Assembly: GCF_016900045.1 (NCBI RefSeq)
Contig: NZ_JACSNP010000011.1
Span: 1-55,005 of the forward strand
Source: Fusobacterium mortiferum
GTDB taxonomy: Bacteria > Fusobacteriota > Fusobacteriia > Fusobacteriales > Fusobacteriaceae
Direction of reading: 5' to 3'
Length of the DNA stretch: 55,005 nucleotides
Part shown: piece by piece, positions 24,940-34,180 of the stretch
Layout: every line of letters starts with the position of its first letter
How positions within the stretch are numbered: position 1 is the stretch's first letter
Notes under the pieces: generated by a model
Seen by the model: the letters and a program-made list of their open reading frames with translations, nothing else
What the model was told of the DNA's origin: nothing
The model's database searches: none
Made by a program: the position numbers and the translations under genes

Positions 24940-26557
24940 TTTTTAACTCCTTTTTTATTCTGTTTATTATTTCTTTTCTATTAATAGGACTATTATTATA
25001 ATAAGAAGTTTCTAGCTCTCTGTTGATTTCAATAAAATCTTTAGATAGTCCAAGTTTTACAAGTCTGTCTTCGAGATGAACTTTAGGACTAAAATTATAA
25101 TTTTTCTTCATAAAGTTACAGTAAGCTTCATAAAACTCTTTATCATTTTTAGCTGACTTTAATTCTGAAAAATCTTTAGATTCTATTTTTTTATCTTTTT
25201 TGGTAAGAAGATATATAATAATACCTCCTTCAATAATAGCTAAAATAATAAGTCCTATAATCAAATTGTTATCAAATATATTGTTTGAATTATCTTTCTC
25301 AGTAACTGTATCTATTCTTATTTCCTCTGGAATAAGAGTAGTAGATACAGGGGTGGTATTCTTAGTAACATGCGTAGTATTTTCTATAGGAATAGTTGCT
25401 TGAGGTGAAGAACTACTTCCAATAACATCTATTTTTTTAGATGGAATAATTAAAAATTCATATTTTTTATTTTGAGTATTAAAATATGGAATTTTTATTT
25501 CTGGGGTATTTACTTCACCAGATTTTTTAGGAATAAGTGCTAATTCAAAACTTTTTTCAGCGTAGTATTTTCCATTTTCAACTTTTTCATCTTCTCCCTT
25601 AAAACTTTCAAAAATATTAAAATCATTAAATTGAGAAGTAATAATTTTTTCTAAGGCATCTAAATTGGCATCTCCACTTATTTTAATATTAAGGACTAAT
25701 GATTGTCCTAGATTAACTTTATCACTATTCCAAGAATATTCTAATTTTGGTGTTCCCACTATATTTTGAAATCCCACAGGTTTATCAGTAGGTAGTGGTA
25801 AAATATTTATTTTTATATTGTTTCCACCAAAATACTTAGGAGGAGTACTTTGCTGGAAGAAGAAATCTCTTCTTCCACTTGCTTGAGTGACAGCCATTTG
25901 TCCACTTTTAATTATCTTCTCTCCAGAAGAGTTTGGTTGAAGAATACCTCTATAAATATTTAACTTTATCCCTTGTTTTCCAGAATTACTTCTAAAATAA
26001 GATTGTTCATATGCTCCTTTTAGATTAGCAGGACTGATATCTTTTTCAGAAAAATCATTGAATTGAGGTGGTTTAGTATAACCTATAGAATTTATATTAA
26101 CTGTTGTTAAGAAATTTTCCTCATAGATAATTTTTTCTCCAAAGTAAAAAATATCACCATTATTTATAGAGGTTTCAATAGACATATCATCAGATATAGA
26201 GTGAATATTTTCTTTTTGAACTGATATATTTAAAGTGTTAGATTTTTCATTTTTTCCAATAAGATTTACAGTTAATGGAAAATTTATGATATCCTTAGCA
26301 AGTACAGTATAGGTATCAATTTTTTCACTTGTTTTATTTCCATTGATATAGGAGTATTTACTCTGAGTTCCCTTAGAAAGTATTTCTAGATTTTCAATAC
26401 CCTCTATTTTATAATCTTTTTTATCTTCATTTATAAATTTTACCTGTATATTAAATGGCTCATTAATAGCTGGTTTAGTATTAGAACTATCTAATATGAC
26501 ATCAGCTAAAGATAGAAAAGATGTCATAAGAAAAAGTGTAGCAACTATTTTTTTCAT
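24929..26557 (-). CDS. BatD-like membrane protein
   Basis: 542 residues: signal peptide (1-18, ending LSLA), a long extracytoplasmic region of beta-sandwich repeats (about 20-400) with KPAINEPFNIQVKF and KVNLGQSLVLNIKISGDANL, a single membrane segment near 431-451 (LIIGLIILAIIEGGIIIYLL), and a cytosolic tail. This is the layout of BatD from Bacteroides-type aerotolerance operons. It follows BatA, BatB and a TPR protein, with AAAGGAG before the ATG. Molecular role is not established; it probably works with the VWA proteins and MoxR ATPase at the membrane. Confidence 0.85.
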   Translation of the reverse strand: MKKIVATLFLMTSFLSLADVILDSSNTKPAINEPFNIQVKFINEDKKDYKIEGIENLEILSKGTQSKYSYINGNKTSEKIDTYTVLAKDIINFPLTVNLIGKNEKSNTLNISVQKENIHSISDDMSIETSINNGDIFYFGEKIIYEENFLTTVNINSIGYTKPPQFNDFSEKDISPANLKGAYEQSYFRSNSGKQGIKLNIYRGILQPNSSGEKIIKSGQMAVTQASGRRDFFFQQSTPPKYFGGNNIKINILPLPTDKPVGFQNIVGTPKLEYSWNSDKVNLGQSLVLNIKISGDANLDALEKIITSQFNDFNIFESFKGEDEKVENGKYYAEKSFELALIPKKSGEVNTPEIKIPYFNTQNKKYEFLIIPSKKIDVIGSSSSPQATIPIENTTHVTKNTTPVSTTLIPEEIRIDTVTEKDNSNNIFDNNLIIGLIILAIIEGGIIIYLLTKKDKKIESKDFSELKSAKNDKEFYEAYCNFMKKNYNFSPKVHLEDRLVKLGLSKDFIEINRELETSYYNNSPINRKEIINRIKKELKNEK

Positions 26558-26570
26558 CTTTTTATCTCCT

Positions 26571-27488
26571 TTACCATCTATTAGATGGATTGTTGTTATT
26601 TATATTCATAACTCTTTCATTATTTTTAAAAGATTGTTTCTCATTTCCTTCTAATCTTTTTAAAATTGCTTTTACCTCTTGTTCTCTAATCTCATCTTGA
26701 GAAGCTTCTTTTATATCCTTAGAAGGAGTAGAATTTTCTTCATTTTCTTTTTTTTCAGTATCAGAGTTATTATTTTGTTTCTCTTCTCCATTATCATCAT
26801 TAGAAGAGTTATTTTGATTTTGTTCTGAATTATTATTCTTATTATTTTCGTTATTTTTTTCAGAATCTTTTTCATTATTTTGAGACTTATCTTGTTTATT
26901 TTCAGAAGATGAGTTTTCTTTATTATCTTTAGATTTATTTTGATCATTATTTTTAGAATCATTATTTTGTTGATTATCTTTATCAGAATTATTATTTTCC
27001 TTATTATTCTGTTTATTTTGATTCTCATCTTTCTGTTTTTCTTCTTGATTTTGTTGATTTTTTATATCCTCAAGTTTTTTTAGTACTATTTCATAGTTTT
27101 TCTTTATATTGATATCTTTAGATTTTTTCATAGCTAATTTATACTCTTCTAAGGCTTTTTCATAAAACTCTTTATTTTGGTCTTGAGCTTTATCACCTAA
27201 GTAAGCATAGGAATTTCCTTTTAAAAATCCATCTTCTACTTCCGATTTAACAACTTCTTCATAATTTTTTTCTTGGTAAAAAGATTTGAGAATATTAAGT
27301 TTTATACCATTATTTTTTTCAATGGTAAGAGCTTTTTCATACATCTCTCTCCCCTCTTGATATTTTTCATTTACTATGAAATTATTTCCACTTTTTATTA
27401 AATTATAACTTTTTAAAGAGGTTAGAGAAGTTATCACTAAAAATATAGATACAAGCAGTAAAATTATAGCTATAATTTTATTCCTCAT
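26571..27488 (-). CDS. TPR protein with Asn/Glu-rich tail (BatC/BatE-like)
   Basis: 305 residues. One N-terminal membrane segment (about 5-27), two to three TPR-like helical pairs (30-145: NEKYQEGREMYEKAL, EFYEKALEEYKLAMKK), then a long low-complexity tail (about 150-260) almost wholly of Asn, Gln, Lys, Glu, Asp and Ser, and a short charged end. The TPR part matches BatC or BatE in Bat operons. The tail is probably a disordered periplasmic linker. It overlaps the BatB-like gene by 11 bases; GAGGTGAT precedes ATG. The antisense-looking basic frame inside the tail is a composition artefact. Confidence 0.82.
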   Translation of the reverse strand: MRNKIIAIILLLVSIFLVITSLTSLKSYNLIKSGNNFIVNEKYQEGREMYEKALTIEKNNGIKLNILKSFYQEKNYEEVVKSEVEDGFLKGNSYAYLGDKAQDQNKEFYEKALEEYKLAMKKSKDINIKKNYEIVLKKLEDIKNQQNQEEKQKDENQNKQNNKENNNSDKDNQQNNDSKNNDQNKSKDNKENSSSENKQDKSQNNEKDSEKNNENNKNNNSEQNQNNSSNDDNGEEKQNNNSDTEKKENEENSTPSKDIKEASQDEIREQEVKAILKRLEGNEKQSFKNNERVMNINNNNPSNRW

Positions 27489-28446
27489 CTTTTATCACCT
27501 CTTTTAGTAAATATCCAAGTAATATAAATATCATACCTAAAGCAAGGGGATATTGATAGTATTTCTCATAATTTTTAGTTTTTTCATTCCTTTGATTTTT
27601 TCTTTCTAAATTAGCTGTATCATTAATAAAATTTTTAGAAGTATCTATTAGATTATTAACTTCATAGTACTTTCCATTATTTTCACTCGCTATTTTTTGT
27701 AGAAAATCAGAGTTAAGTTTACTTATCACAGCAGCTCCATTTTCATCTTTAATAAAACCTCTTTTAATTCCATTAATATATTCTGGAATCACATTTCCTT
27801 CAGAAGTTCCTATTCCAATAGAGTATACATCTATATTATTCTTTTTAACAAAATCTAAAGACTTTTTATCAAAATCTCCACCATCAGATAAAACTATAAC
27901 TGTTTTATTTTCACTTCCTATCTCTTCAAAGGATTTTTCAGCTAATTCTAAAGCTTGATATAGTTCTGTCCCCCCACCAGAGATAAGAGTAGTATCTAAG
28001 GCATTGATATAATTTTGTGTAATAGTGTAATCATCTGTGAGTGGCATTTGGATATAAGCACTATCGGAGAAAGGGATAAAACCAACTCTATCTCCTTTCA
28101 ATGATTGAACTAAATTTGCTAAAACTCTTTTTCCAGCCTCAAGTCTATTAGGATAGACATCTTCTGTTAACATAGAACGAGAGGTATCTATAAGAACGTA
28201 GATATTCATTCCTTTAACTTCTACTTGTTCATCTTCTATCTCTTTTTGAGGAGAAAGAAGAGCTAAAACAACTAATAAGGCTCCTAGCGTTAAAAATAAA
28301 ACTTTTAGTAGGCTTATATATTTTTTATTTTTTAATTTTAAAGCTTTTAATATATCTTTTCTTTTTTTTATACCTAAAATCATAGTTAAGAGGAGAATAA
28401 TAGGAAAGATAAGATATATTATATTTTGTAAATTTCCAAATTTCAT
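27478..28446 (-). CDS. VWA-domain membrane protein, BatB-like
   Basis: 322 residues: two N-terminal membrane segments (about 7-25 and 48-66), a von Willebrand A domain (about 80-275) with the metal-ion site DTSRS in VLIDTSRSML and a conserved TELYQALE/VLSDGGD, and a C-terminal membrane helix (about 298-316). Paralogue of the upstream gene at 28460. These proteins are thought to form a membrane complex managed by a MoxR ATPase. AGAGGTG precedes ATG and the next gene overlaps its end by 11 bases. Confidence 0.87.
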   Translation of the reverse strand: MKFGNLQNIIYLIFPIILLLTMILGIKKRKDILKALKLKNKKYISLLKVLFLTLGALLVVLALLSPQKEIEDEQVEVKGMNIYVLIDTSRSMLTEDVYPNRLEAGKRVLANLVQSLKGDRVGFIPFSDSAYIQMPLTDDYTITQNYINALDTTLISGGGTELYQALELAEKSFEEIGSENKTVIVLSDGGDFDKKSLDFVKKNNIDVYSIGIGTSEGNVIPEYINGIKRGFIKDENGAAVISKLNSDFLQKIASENNGKYYEVNNLIDTSKNFINDTANLERKNQRNEKTKNYEKYYQYPLALGMIFILLGYLLKEVIKDEE

Positions 28447-28459
28447 TAGTTCACCTCTT

Positions 28460-29419
28460 TTATGGTATTTTTATATATTTTTTATATTCAAAGAAGGCAC
28501 CAATTACAAGGAGTAATAAAGCTATTTTTAATAGATTTTCATAGAGCTCCTCTTTTTCGTAGTAACTTCTTCCATCTAATTTGGTTTTTTCTAAATGGTC
28601 TATTTTATTAAAAATCTCTTGAAACTCTTTCTCATTACTAGCTCTAAAATACTCTCCACCTGTCATAGATGCAATATTTTTTAATAAATTTTCATCTAAC
28701 TCATTATTTTTGATAGTTGTATGTCCAAAAGGAACTGGAACTTGAATCTCTTTAGCTCCGATACCTATAGTATAAATCTTTATACCTAACTCTTTGGCAA
28801 TTTCACTAGCTCCCATAGGGCTCATCTCACCAGAGTTGTTTTCACCATCAGTCATAAGAATAATAATTTTAGATTTAGCTTCAGAGTCTTTAAGTCTGTT
28901 TAAGGAAACTCCTAATCCCATTCCTATAGCTGTTCTATTGTTACTAGTAATATCGTCAGTTGTAAGTTTAGAAGTAATATCTTTTACAACATTATGGTCA
29001 AAAGTAAGTGGAACTTTTGTATAGGCATCTCCACCAAAAACTACCAAGGACACTCTATCGTTTATTCTTTTATCTATGAAGCTTTCCAAAAGCTTTTTAG
29101 CAGTTTCTAGTCTATTTGGTTTAAAGTCATTTTGTAGCATAGATCTAGATAAGTCTAGAGCTATAACTATATCTATCCCATCTTTTTTTACTATTTTATT
29201 TTCAGAGATAATTTGTGGACGAGCTAAAGCTATACACATAAGAATCAATGAAAGTAAAATAGATAGTTTACCAATAAGATATTTTTTACTTTTTAATTTA
29301 TATTTTTTAAACGGTTTTACTCCAGGAACCTTTATACCAATTATTTTTTGTTTTCTAAAAAATAGATAGGTAATAATAGGAATAAGAATTAAAAAGTACG
29401 GAGAGGCAAATTTAAACAT
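28460..29419 (-). CDS. VWA-domain membrane protein, BatA-like
   Basis: 319 residues with two N-terminal membrane segments, a VWA domain (about 80-285) with MIDAS DLSRS in IALDLSRSML and LMTDGENNSGE, and a C-terminal membrane segment. The start at 29419 is set by AGGTG seven bases upstream; a GTG 9 bases earlier lies in that ribosome site itself. It overlaps the end of the upstream 235-residue gene by 8 bases and is 13 bases before the BatB-like gene. Role as for other Bat proteins: envelope stress or oxygen tolerance is suggested by family, not shown. Confidence 0.87.
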   Translation of the reverse strand: MFKFASPYFLILIPIITYLFFRKQKIIGIKVPGVKPFKKYKLKSKKYLIGKLSILLSLILMCIALARPQIISENKIVKKDGIDIVIALDLSRSMLQNDFKPNRLETAKKLLESFIDKRINDRVSLVVFGGDAYTKVPLTFDHNVVKDITSKLTTDDITSNNRTAIGMGLGVSLNRLKDSEAKSKIIILMTDGENNSGEMSPMGASEIAKELGIKIYTIGIGAKEIQVPVPFGHTTIKNNELDENLLKNIASMTGGEYFRASNEKEFQEIFNKIDHLEKTKLDGRSYYEKEELYENLLKIALLLLVIGAFFEYKKYIKIP

Positions 29420-30119
29420 TTTGATCACCTCTTATCTTTTCATAAATTTCTATAACTTTTTTTAAAGTTTCATCTTTCAGAAGTTGATTCTCTTTTGAAA
29501 ATTTATTTCTATCAAGATTATTTATGAATTTTATATCTTCACTATTTATCATACCTATAACTTCATATTTTCCATTGATAAAATGTGTTTGATATTTTTT
29601 ATCAATATACTCTCTTATAGCCATACTTAGTTGAAATTCCCAATCATTCTCACTAAGTTCAGTCAATATTTTTCTAAATTTCTCCTCTGGAGAAAGAATT
29701 TTTTCTTTTTTTCTAAACTTGAAAGTTTTAATTAAATAGATTAAAGATAAAATGCCAAGAATAGCTCCAACCACTATTTGATATGGAAAATTTTGACTAT
29801 AGAGTAATGTATCACTATTATCAGTTAGATGAGGATAAATTTCATTATCTTTTTCATCTAGCACAGACTTTATACTTAAAGTAAGTTTTTTATCTCCTAA
29901 AGTAATACTACTATCTCCAGGTTTATATCCTCTTATTGAAAGAATATATCCTTCATCAGTTTTTTCTAAATTCTCTAATTGTAAATCTGAATTTTTAAAT
30001 TCATTGATAATTTTATCTTTTTTAACTCCACTAATATGTACTCTTACTAAATCTCCTACATTGATATCCTTAGCTAAAAGGAGCGAAGAGATTAGAAGAA
30101 ATATAATTATTTTTTTCAT
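29412..30119 (-). CDS. Membrane protein of the Bat operon
   Basis: 235 residues. Signal peptide or N-terminal segment (1-16, ending LLLAKD), an extracytoplasmic beta-rich domain (18-88) with GDLVRVHISGV and RGYKPGDSSITLGDKK, a membrane segment (about 113-131), and a cytosolic helical tail. The position between DUF58 and BatA is that of the DUF4381-like or hypothetical membrane protein of MoxR operons. I cannot name it further. The start overlaps the preceding stop as ATGA, which indicates translational coupling. Confidence 0.78.
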   Translation of the reverse strand: MKKIIIFLLISSLLLAKDINVGDLVRVHISGVKKDKIINEFKNSDLQLENLEKTDEGYILSIRGYKPGDSSITLGDKKLTLSIKSVLDEKDNEIYPHLTDNSDTLLYSQNFPYQIVVGAILGILSLIYLIKTFKFRKKEKILSPEEKFRKILTELSENDWEFQLSMAIREYIDKKYQTHFINGKYEVIGMINSEDIKFINNLDRNKFSKENQLLKDETLKKVIEIYEKIRGDQNV

Positions 30120-30928
30120 GCTCTTCTCCTTCCTTTAAAGTAGTTTGCTAATTTAATAACATAGTTTTCATCGGTGTAAAGAGTGAGAATATTTTTAGGA
30201 AAATTATCTTCAAGTTGATACTCGTTATCAAAGTTTTCAATAACAATCTCCTCTCCTGTTTCAGAATCACTCATTGTAAATATAGCTCCTTTAGGTAACG
30301 ATTCAAATTTTCTGTCAGCTATTCTTAAAGGGATTAAATCATGTTTTTGACTAACTAATCTCATAGTTTTTTCATAATCTTCATCTATGAAGTCACTTAT
30401 TAAAAAAACTATTGATCTCTGTTTTACAATTTTATTAAATGAGGAAAGAACTTTAGAAATGTTGGTTCCCTTTCCTTTAGGAGTTAGTGATAAAAAATTA
30501 TCCAGTATAACCAATCCTTGTTTTTTTCCCTTCTTTAAAGGGATAATTTTCTCAATATCTTCACTAAAAAAAATAGCTCCTACCTTATCACTGTTTTTTA
30601 TAGCACTAAAGGCTAAACTTCCCACTAATTGAGAGATTAAATCCTGTTTAGCAGGAAAGTTATTAGAGGAAGAAATATCAACCAAAAGATATATACTCAT
30701 CTCTCTTTCCTCTGTGAACTCCTTAATATATGTTTTTCTTTGTCTAGCTGTGACTTTCCAATCAATTTTTTTTACATCATCACCAGGAGCATACCTTCTT
30801 ATATCGGAAAACTCCATACCATTTCCTTTAAAATATGAACGATAGTTTCCAGAGAAAATCTCATTAGCAAGGAGAGAAGAGGCTATTTCAATTTTTTTTA
30901 TTTTTTTTAGTATCTCTTCTTTATTCAT
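30116..30928 (-). CDS. DUF58-domain protein
   Basis: 270 residues. The DUF58 hallmark is clear: GNYRSYFKGNGMEFSDIRRY then APGDDVKKIDWKVTARQ (about 23-60), followed by a VWA-like fold with LLVDISSSN (MIDAS-like DxSxS) and FLISDFID. No membrane segment, unlike many DUF58 proteins, so probably cytosolic. It follows moxR by 9 bases and its last codon overlaps the next gene. DUF58 and MoxR proteins are almost always encoded together; the exact function is unknown. Confidence 0.88.
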   Translation of the reverse strand: MNKEEILKKIKKIEIASSLLANEIFSGNYRSYFKGNGMEFSDIRRYAPGDDVKKIDWKVTARQRKTYIKEFTEEREMSIYLLVDISSSNNFPAKQDLISQLVGSLAFSAIKNSDKVGAIFFSEDIEKIIPLKKGKKQGLVILDNFLSLTPKGKGTNISKVLSSFNKIVKQRSIVFLISDFIDEDYEKTMRLVSQKHDLIPLRIADRKFESLPKGAIFTMSDSETGEEIVIENFDNEYQLEDNFPKNILTLYTDENYVIKLANYFKGRRRA

Positions 30929-30937
30929 ATTGCCCTC

Positions 30938-31900
30938 CTATGGAAGTTCTACACTCTCCATTATGTTAGTAATTATATCTTCAACATTTTTTCCTTCTGC
31001 TTCAGCTTCATAAGTTAAAATAATTCTATGACGTAAAACATCGAATATAACCTTTTTAATATCTTGAGGTATGACAAAATCTCTACCTTCTAAAAAAGCA
31101 TTAGCTTTTGCTGAAACAACAAGGGCTATAGAGGCTCTTGGAGAAGCTCCACAACTGATGTACTCGTTATTCTCTCTTGTTTTAAATATAATATCTAAGA
31201 TATAATCCATAAGTTTTTCATCTAAATATATCTCTTTAATAAGTTTTTTCAACTCTTCTATCTTATTTTTATTTAAGATTTCCTCTATCTCAATTGAATC
31301 AAAATCTTGTGCTGATGTTAATAGTTTTAGAATATTTTTCTCTTCCTCTTTAGTTGGATATTCTATCTTTACTTTCATAAGAAATCTATCCTGTTGTGCT
31401 TCTGGAAGTGGATAAGTACCATCTTGTTCTATAGGGTTTTGAGTAGCTAGAACAATAAAAGGCTTATCTAGTTTAAAAGTTTCATTAGCAATGGTAATCT
31501 GTTTTTCTTGCATAGCTTCTAAAAGAGCTGATTGAACTTTAGCAGGAGCTCTATTAATCTCATCTGCTAGAATAATATTGGCAAATATTGGACCTTTTTT
31601 AGTATAGAATTCACCGGTTTTTTCATTATATATCTCAGTTCCAATGATATCACTAGGAAGTAAATCCGGAGTAAATTGTATTCTTGAAAATTTTAATCCA
31701 AGAGTTTGTGCTAAAGTATTTACAGTTAAAGATTTTGCAAGCCCAGGTAAACCTTCAAGTAAGATATGATTACCAGTTAATATACCTATTAAAATTTTTC
31801 TTACCATATCATCTTGTCCTATAATTTTTTTCTGAATCTCTCTTTCTAATCTAAGGATATTTCCTCTTTCAATCTCAATTTTTTCTTTTAAGTTTTCCAT
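30938..31900 (-). CDS. MoxR-family AAA+ ATPase
   Basis: 320 residues. Walker A GLPGLAKSLTV (about 54-64), Walker B ILADEINRAPAKVQSALLEA (about 110-129), sensor 1 FIVLATQNPIEQDGTYPLPE and arginine-finger region EAQQDRF are all visible. First gene of the leftward eight-gene operon (MoxR, DUF58, membrane protein, BatA, BatB, TPR, BatD, DUF4250). MoxR ATPases act as chaperones for VWA proteins, which fits the two VWA genes downstream. AAGGAGG precedes the ATG. Confidence 0.93.
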   Translation of the reverse strand: MENLKEKIEIERGNILRLEREIQKKIIGQDDMVRKILIGILTGNHILLEGLPGLAKSLTVNTLAQTLGLKFSRIQFTPDLLPSDIIGTEIYNEKTGEFYTKKGPIFANIILADEINRAPAKVQSALLEAMQEKQITIANETFKLDKPFIVLATQNPIEQDGTYPLPEAQQDRFLMKVKIEYPTKEEEKNILKLLTSAQDFDSIEIEEILNKNKIEELKKLIKEIYLDEKLMDYILDIIFKTRENNEYISCGASPRASIALVVSAKANAFLEGRDFVIPQDIKKVIFDVLRHRIILTYEAEAEGKNVEDIITNIMESVELP

Positions 31901-32036
31901 AGTTGCCTCCTTGTATAAAAAATTTAATATATTTTTATTAACATTAATATTAGACGAGAGAAATTATAAAATAGTTATAAAATTTATTTAAGAAGGATAT
32001 TATTAAAAATTAAAGAATAGAAAAAACTGATTAAAA

Positions 32037-32094
32037 AAGAGAGCTTTATTTTTAAAAAGTTTTAATTAATACTTTTTAAATAAAAAACTCTCCT
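32037..32094 (-). terminator. Terminator downstream of the cysteine desulfurase-like gene
   Basis: GAGAG and TTTTTAAAAAGT (32039-32060) pair imperfectly with ACTTTTTAAATAAA and CTCTC (32071-32092). It sits 6 bases past the stop and is A/T-rich on both sides. Confidence 0.5.
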
Positions 32095-32099
32095 CTATA

Positions 32100-33236
32100 T
32101 TAAATATTTAAAATAATATTTTTTATAATTTTAATAACTTCATCAACTTCCTCTTCAGTGTTAAAATATCCAAAGCTAAATCTTACTGCTCCTTGCTCTA
32201 TAGTTCCTAGAGCTTCATGCATAAGGGGAGCACAGTGTCCTCCAGCTCTAGTAGCTACTCCATAATTAAGTAACTCTTCAGCAATATCACCAGAATCGTA
32301 ATTATCAATATTGAGAGTTACAATAGGGCATCTCTCTTTTTTAGAGAAATCACCATAAATTTTTATATGAGGAAGTTCTTTTACTTTATTATAAAATCTC
32401 CACATCAAATTTTCCTCTTTCTCTCTAATTTTTTTCATACCTATTTTATTTATAAATTCAATTCCGGCATTTAATCCAGCAATTCCGTGTCCATTTAGAG
32501 TACCAGCTTCCAGATGCGTAGGCATGATTAAAGGCTGGGTTTTACTATAGGTAAGTATTCCAGTACCTCCAGATTTTAACGAAGTAACATCAATACCCTC
32601 TTTTACAAATATTCCACCAGTACCTTGAGGACCAAGAAGGCTCTTATGTCCTGTAAAACATAATATATCAATATTCATTTTTTCCACATCAATAGGAAAT
32701 ACCCCTGCAGTTTGAGAGGCATCTACTATAAATAAAAGATTATGTTCTTTACATATTTTTCCAATTTTTTCTATATCCACTAAATTCCCTGTAAGATTAG
32801 AACCATGTGTACACACTATGCTTTTAGTATTATTTTTTATAAGAGACTGTATCTCATCATAAGAAATATTCCCTAGTTTGTCTGCCTGTATTATAGAGAG
32901 CTCTACTCCTTTATTCTCCATTTCATACAGAGGACGAAGAACAGAATTATGTTCTAACATTGTTGTAATTACATGGTCACCAGTGGTTAAAGCTCCTTTT
33001 ATAGCAATATTTAAAGCTTCAGTTGAATTACAAGTAAAAGCTATTCTACTTGAATCTTTAATATTAAAAAGTTTAGCAAGGTTCTCTCTGGTATCAAAAA
33101 TGATATGACTAGCCTCCATAGAAGCAGAGGTATTTCCTCTTCCAGCATTTCCCATAGATGTCATAGCTTTTATTACAGCATCGATAACTTCTTGAGGTTT
33201 ATGTAAAGTTGTAGCAGCGTTATCAAAATAAATCAT
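32100..33236 (-). CDS. Cysteine desulfurase-like PLP enzyme (class V aminotransferase)
   Basis: 378 residues. IYFDNAATT at the N terminus, HGSNLTGN, VDASQTAGVFP and PLP-binding Lys in FTGHKSLLGPQGTGG; RAGGHCAPLMHEALGT near 333-348 includes the persulfide-forming Cys position of SufS-type enzymes. It should move sulfur from cysteine for Fe-S clusters, thio-tRNA or selenium use. No IscU, SufU or ThiI gene lies next to it, so the acceptor is unknown; the family also includes enzymes of uncertain substrate (am_tr_V type). AAAGGAGGAAG precedes ATG. Stands alone with a terminator after it. Confidence 0.88.
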   Translation of the reverse strand: MIYFDNAATTLHKPQEVIDAVIKAMTSMGNAGRGNTSASMEASHIIFDTRENLAKLFNIKDSSRIAFTCNSTEALNIAIKGALTTGDHVITTMLEHNSVLRPLYEMENKGVELSIIQADKLGNISYDEIQSLIKNNTKSIVCTHGSNLTGNLVDIEKIGKICKEHNLLFIVDASQTAGVFPIDVEKMNIDILCFTGHKSLLGPQGTGGIFVKEGIDVTSLKSGGTGILTYSKTQPLIMPTHLEAGTLNGHGIAGLNAGIEFINKIGMKKIREKEENLMWRFYNKVKELPHIKIYGDFSKKERCPIVTLNIDNYDSGDIAEELLNYGVATRAGGHCAPLMHEALGTIEQGAVRFSFGYFNTEEEVDEVIKIIKNIILNI

Positions 33237-33354
33237 AGTATCTTCCTCCTTTAATAATTTATATTATAAGTTAAGTGTATCACAAAGTGTATAAATAGTA
33301 AAGTTTTATAAAAGACCTATAATTAATTAAATATAAATTAATATCATAATTTAT

Positions 33355-33383
33355 TTTCAACAAATAAAATTTTGTGTTATAAT
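33355..33383 (+). promoter_or_regulatory. Promoter of SGNH hydrolase unit
   Basis: TATAAT (33378-33383) with TTTCAA 17 bases upstream (33355-33360). The -10 is perfect, the -35 weak. Confidence 0.45.
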
Positions 33384-33415
33384 CAACTTATAAGAAATAC
33401 TTGGGAGGAATTTAT

Positions 33416-33901
33416 ATGTGTAAGATAATTATGTTAGGAGATAGCTTAATAGATTGGAATTATAAATCTCCATATGAAAATTATGGAAAAAATGGATATA
33501 GAACAAGAGATGTTCTTTGGCTATTAGAAGAAAACAAAAATATAGTAGGAGATATTGGAATACTACTAGTAGGAGTAAATGATTTTTTTACAAATATGGA
33601 TATGGAAAAATCTAAAAATTATTATAATAGAATAGTAAATAAATTGGAGAAAAGAGTATCTAAAATAATTTTAATCTCTCTTCTTCCAACTGATAGAAAA
33701 ATTACTAATGATAAAATAGTTCTTTTTAATCAATGGTTAGAAGAAAATTATAAAAAATATTTTTTGAACTTGTATCCGTTATTTATAGATAATAATTTAG
33801 AGATAAAAAGAGAGTACACAACTGATGGAATTCATTTAAATCATGCTGGATATGAGATATTTAATAATAAACTTGATGAAAAAATTAATGAAATAAGATA
33901 G
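33416..33901 (+). CDS. SGNH/GDSL-type hydrolase
   Basis: 161 residues with the four SGNH blocks: GDSLID (about 8-13, nucleophile Ser), GVNDFF (Asn block) and DGIHLN (catalytic Asp/His) near the C terminus. A small cytosolic esterase or lipase-like hydrolase; the substrate is unknown. The ATG at 33416 follows TTGGGAGGAA; an in-frame TTG at 33401 is part of that ribosome site. It starts a rightward unit with a small membrane protein and a YwqK-like protein. Confidence 0.85.
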   Translation: MCKIIMLGDSLIDWNYKSPYENYGKNGYRTRDVLWLLEENKNIVGDIGILLVGVNDFFTNMDMEKSKNYYNRIVNKLEKRVSKIILISLLPTDRKITNDKIVLFNQWLEENYKKYFLNLYPLFIDNNLEIKREYTTDGIHLNHAGYEIFNNKLDEKINEIR

Positions 33902-33926
33902 ATATAAAAAAAATTAGGAGTGGAAT

Positions 33927-34154
33927 ATGGAAAATAATTTTTGGAAAGAATGGTTTAAATTAGTAGTAATGCTTATAGGGATACTTGTTATATGGATAGG
34001 ATTTATTTTTATATGTGATAAGTATTTTGGAAAATCTTTTGAAGAGATGAGATTTATTCATTATTTTATTTTTATGGTATTGATATTAAAAGCAAAGAAT
34101 ATATTTTTAAAAAGAATAAAAAAGGATGAAGTTGATAGCGAAGAAAATAAATAA
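33927..34154 (+). CDS. Small two-segment membrane protein
   Basis: 75 residues with hydrophobic stretches at about 10-30 (KLVVMLIGILVIWIGFIFI) and 43-56, and a Lys/Glu-rich C terminus. No family recognised. It lies 25 bases after the SGNH gene and 26 before the YwqK-like gene, each with its own ribosome site, here TTAGGAGTGG. Probably inner membrane. Confidence 0.65.
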   Translation: MENNFWKEWFKLVVMLIGILVIWIGFIFICDKYFGKSFEEMRFIHYFIFMVLILKAKNIFLKRIKKDEVDSEENK

Positions 34155-34180
34155 ATTATAATAGAGAGAGAGGTTTTTAT

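Noticed and set aside
26711-27028. Basic Ile/Lys-rich open frame of 105 codons inside the TPR gene
   Set aside because: It is a shifted reading of the Asn/Glu/Lys-rich tail of the real protein; no ribosome site and no domain.
26730-27030. Repeat array or CRISPR-like pattern
   Set aside because: Low-complexity coding for Asn/Gln/Glu/Lys, without constant repeat and spacer units.
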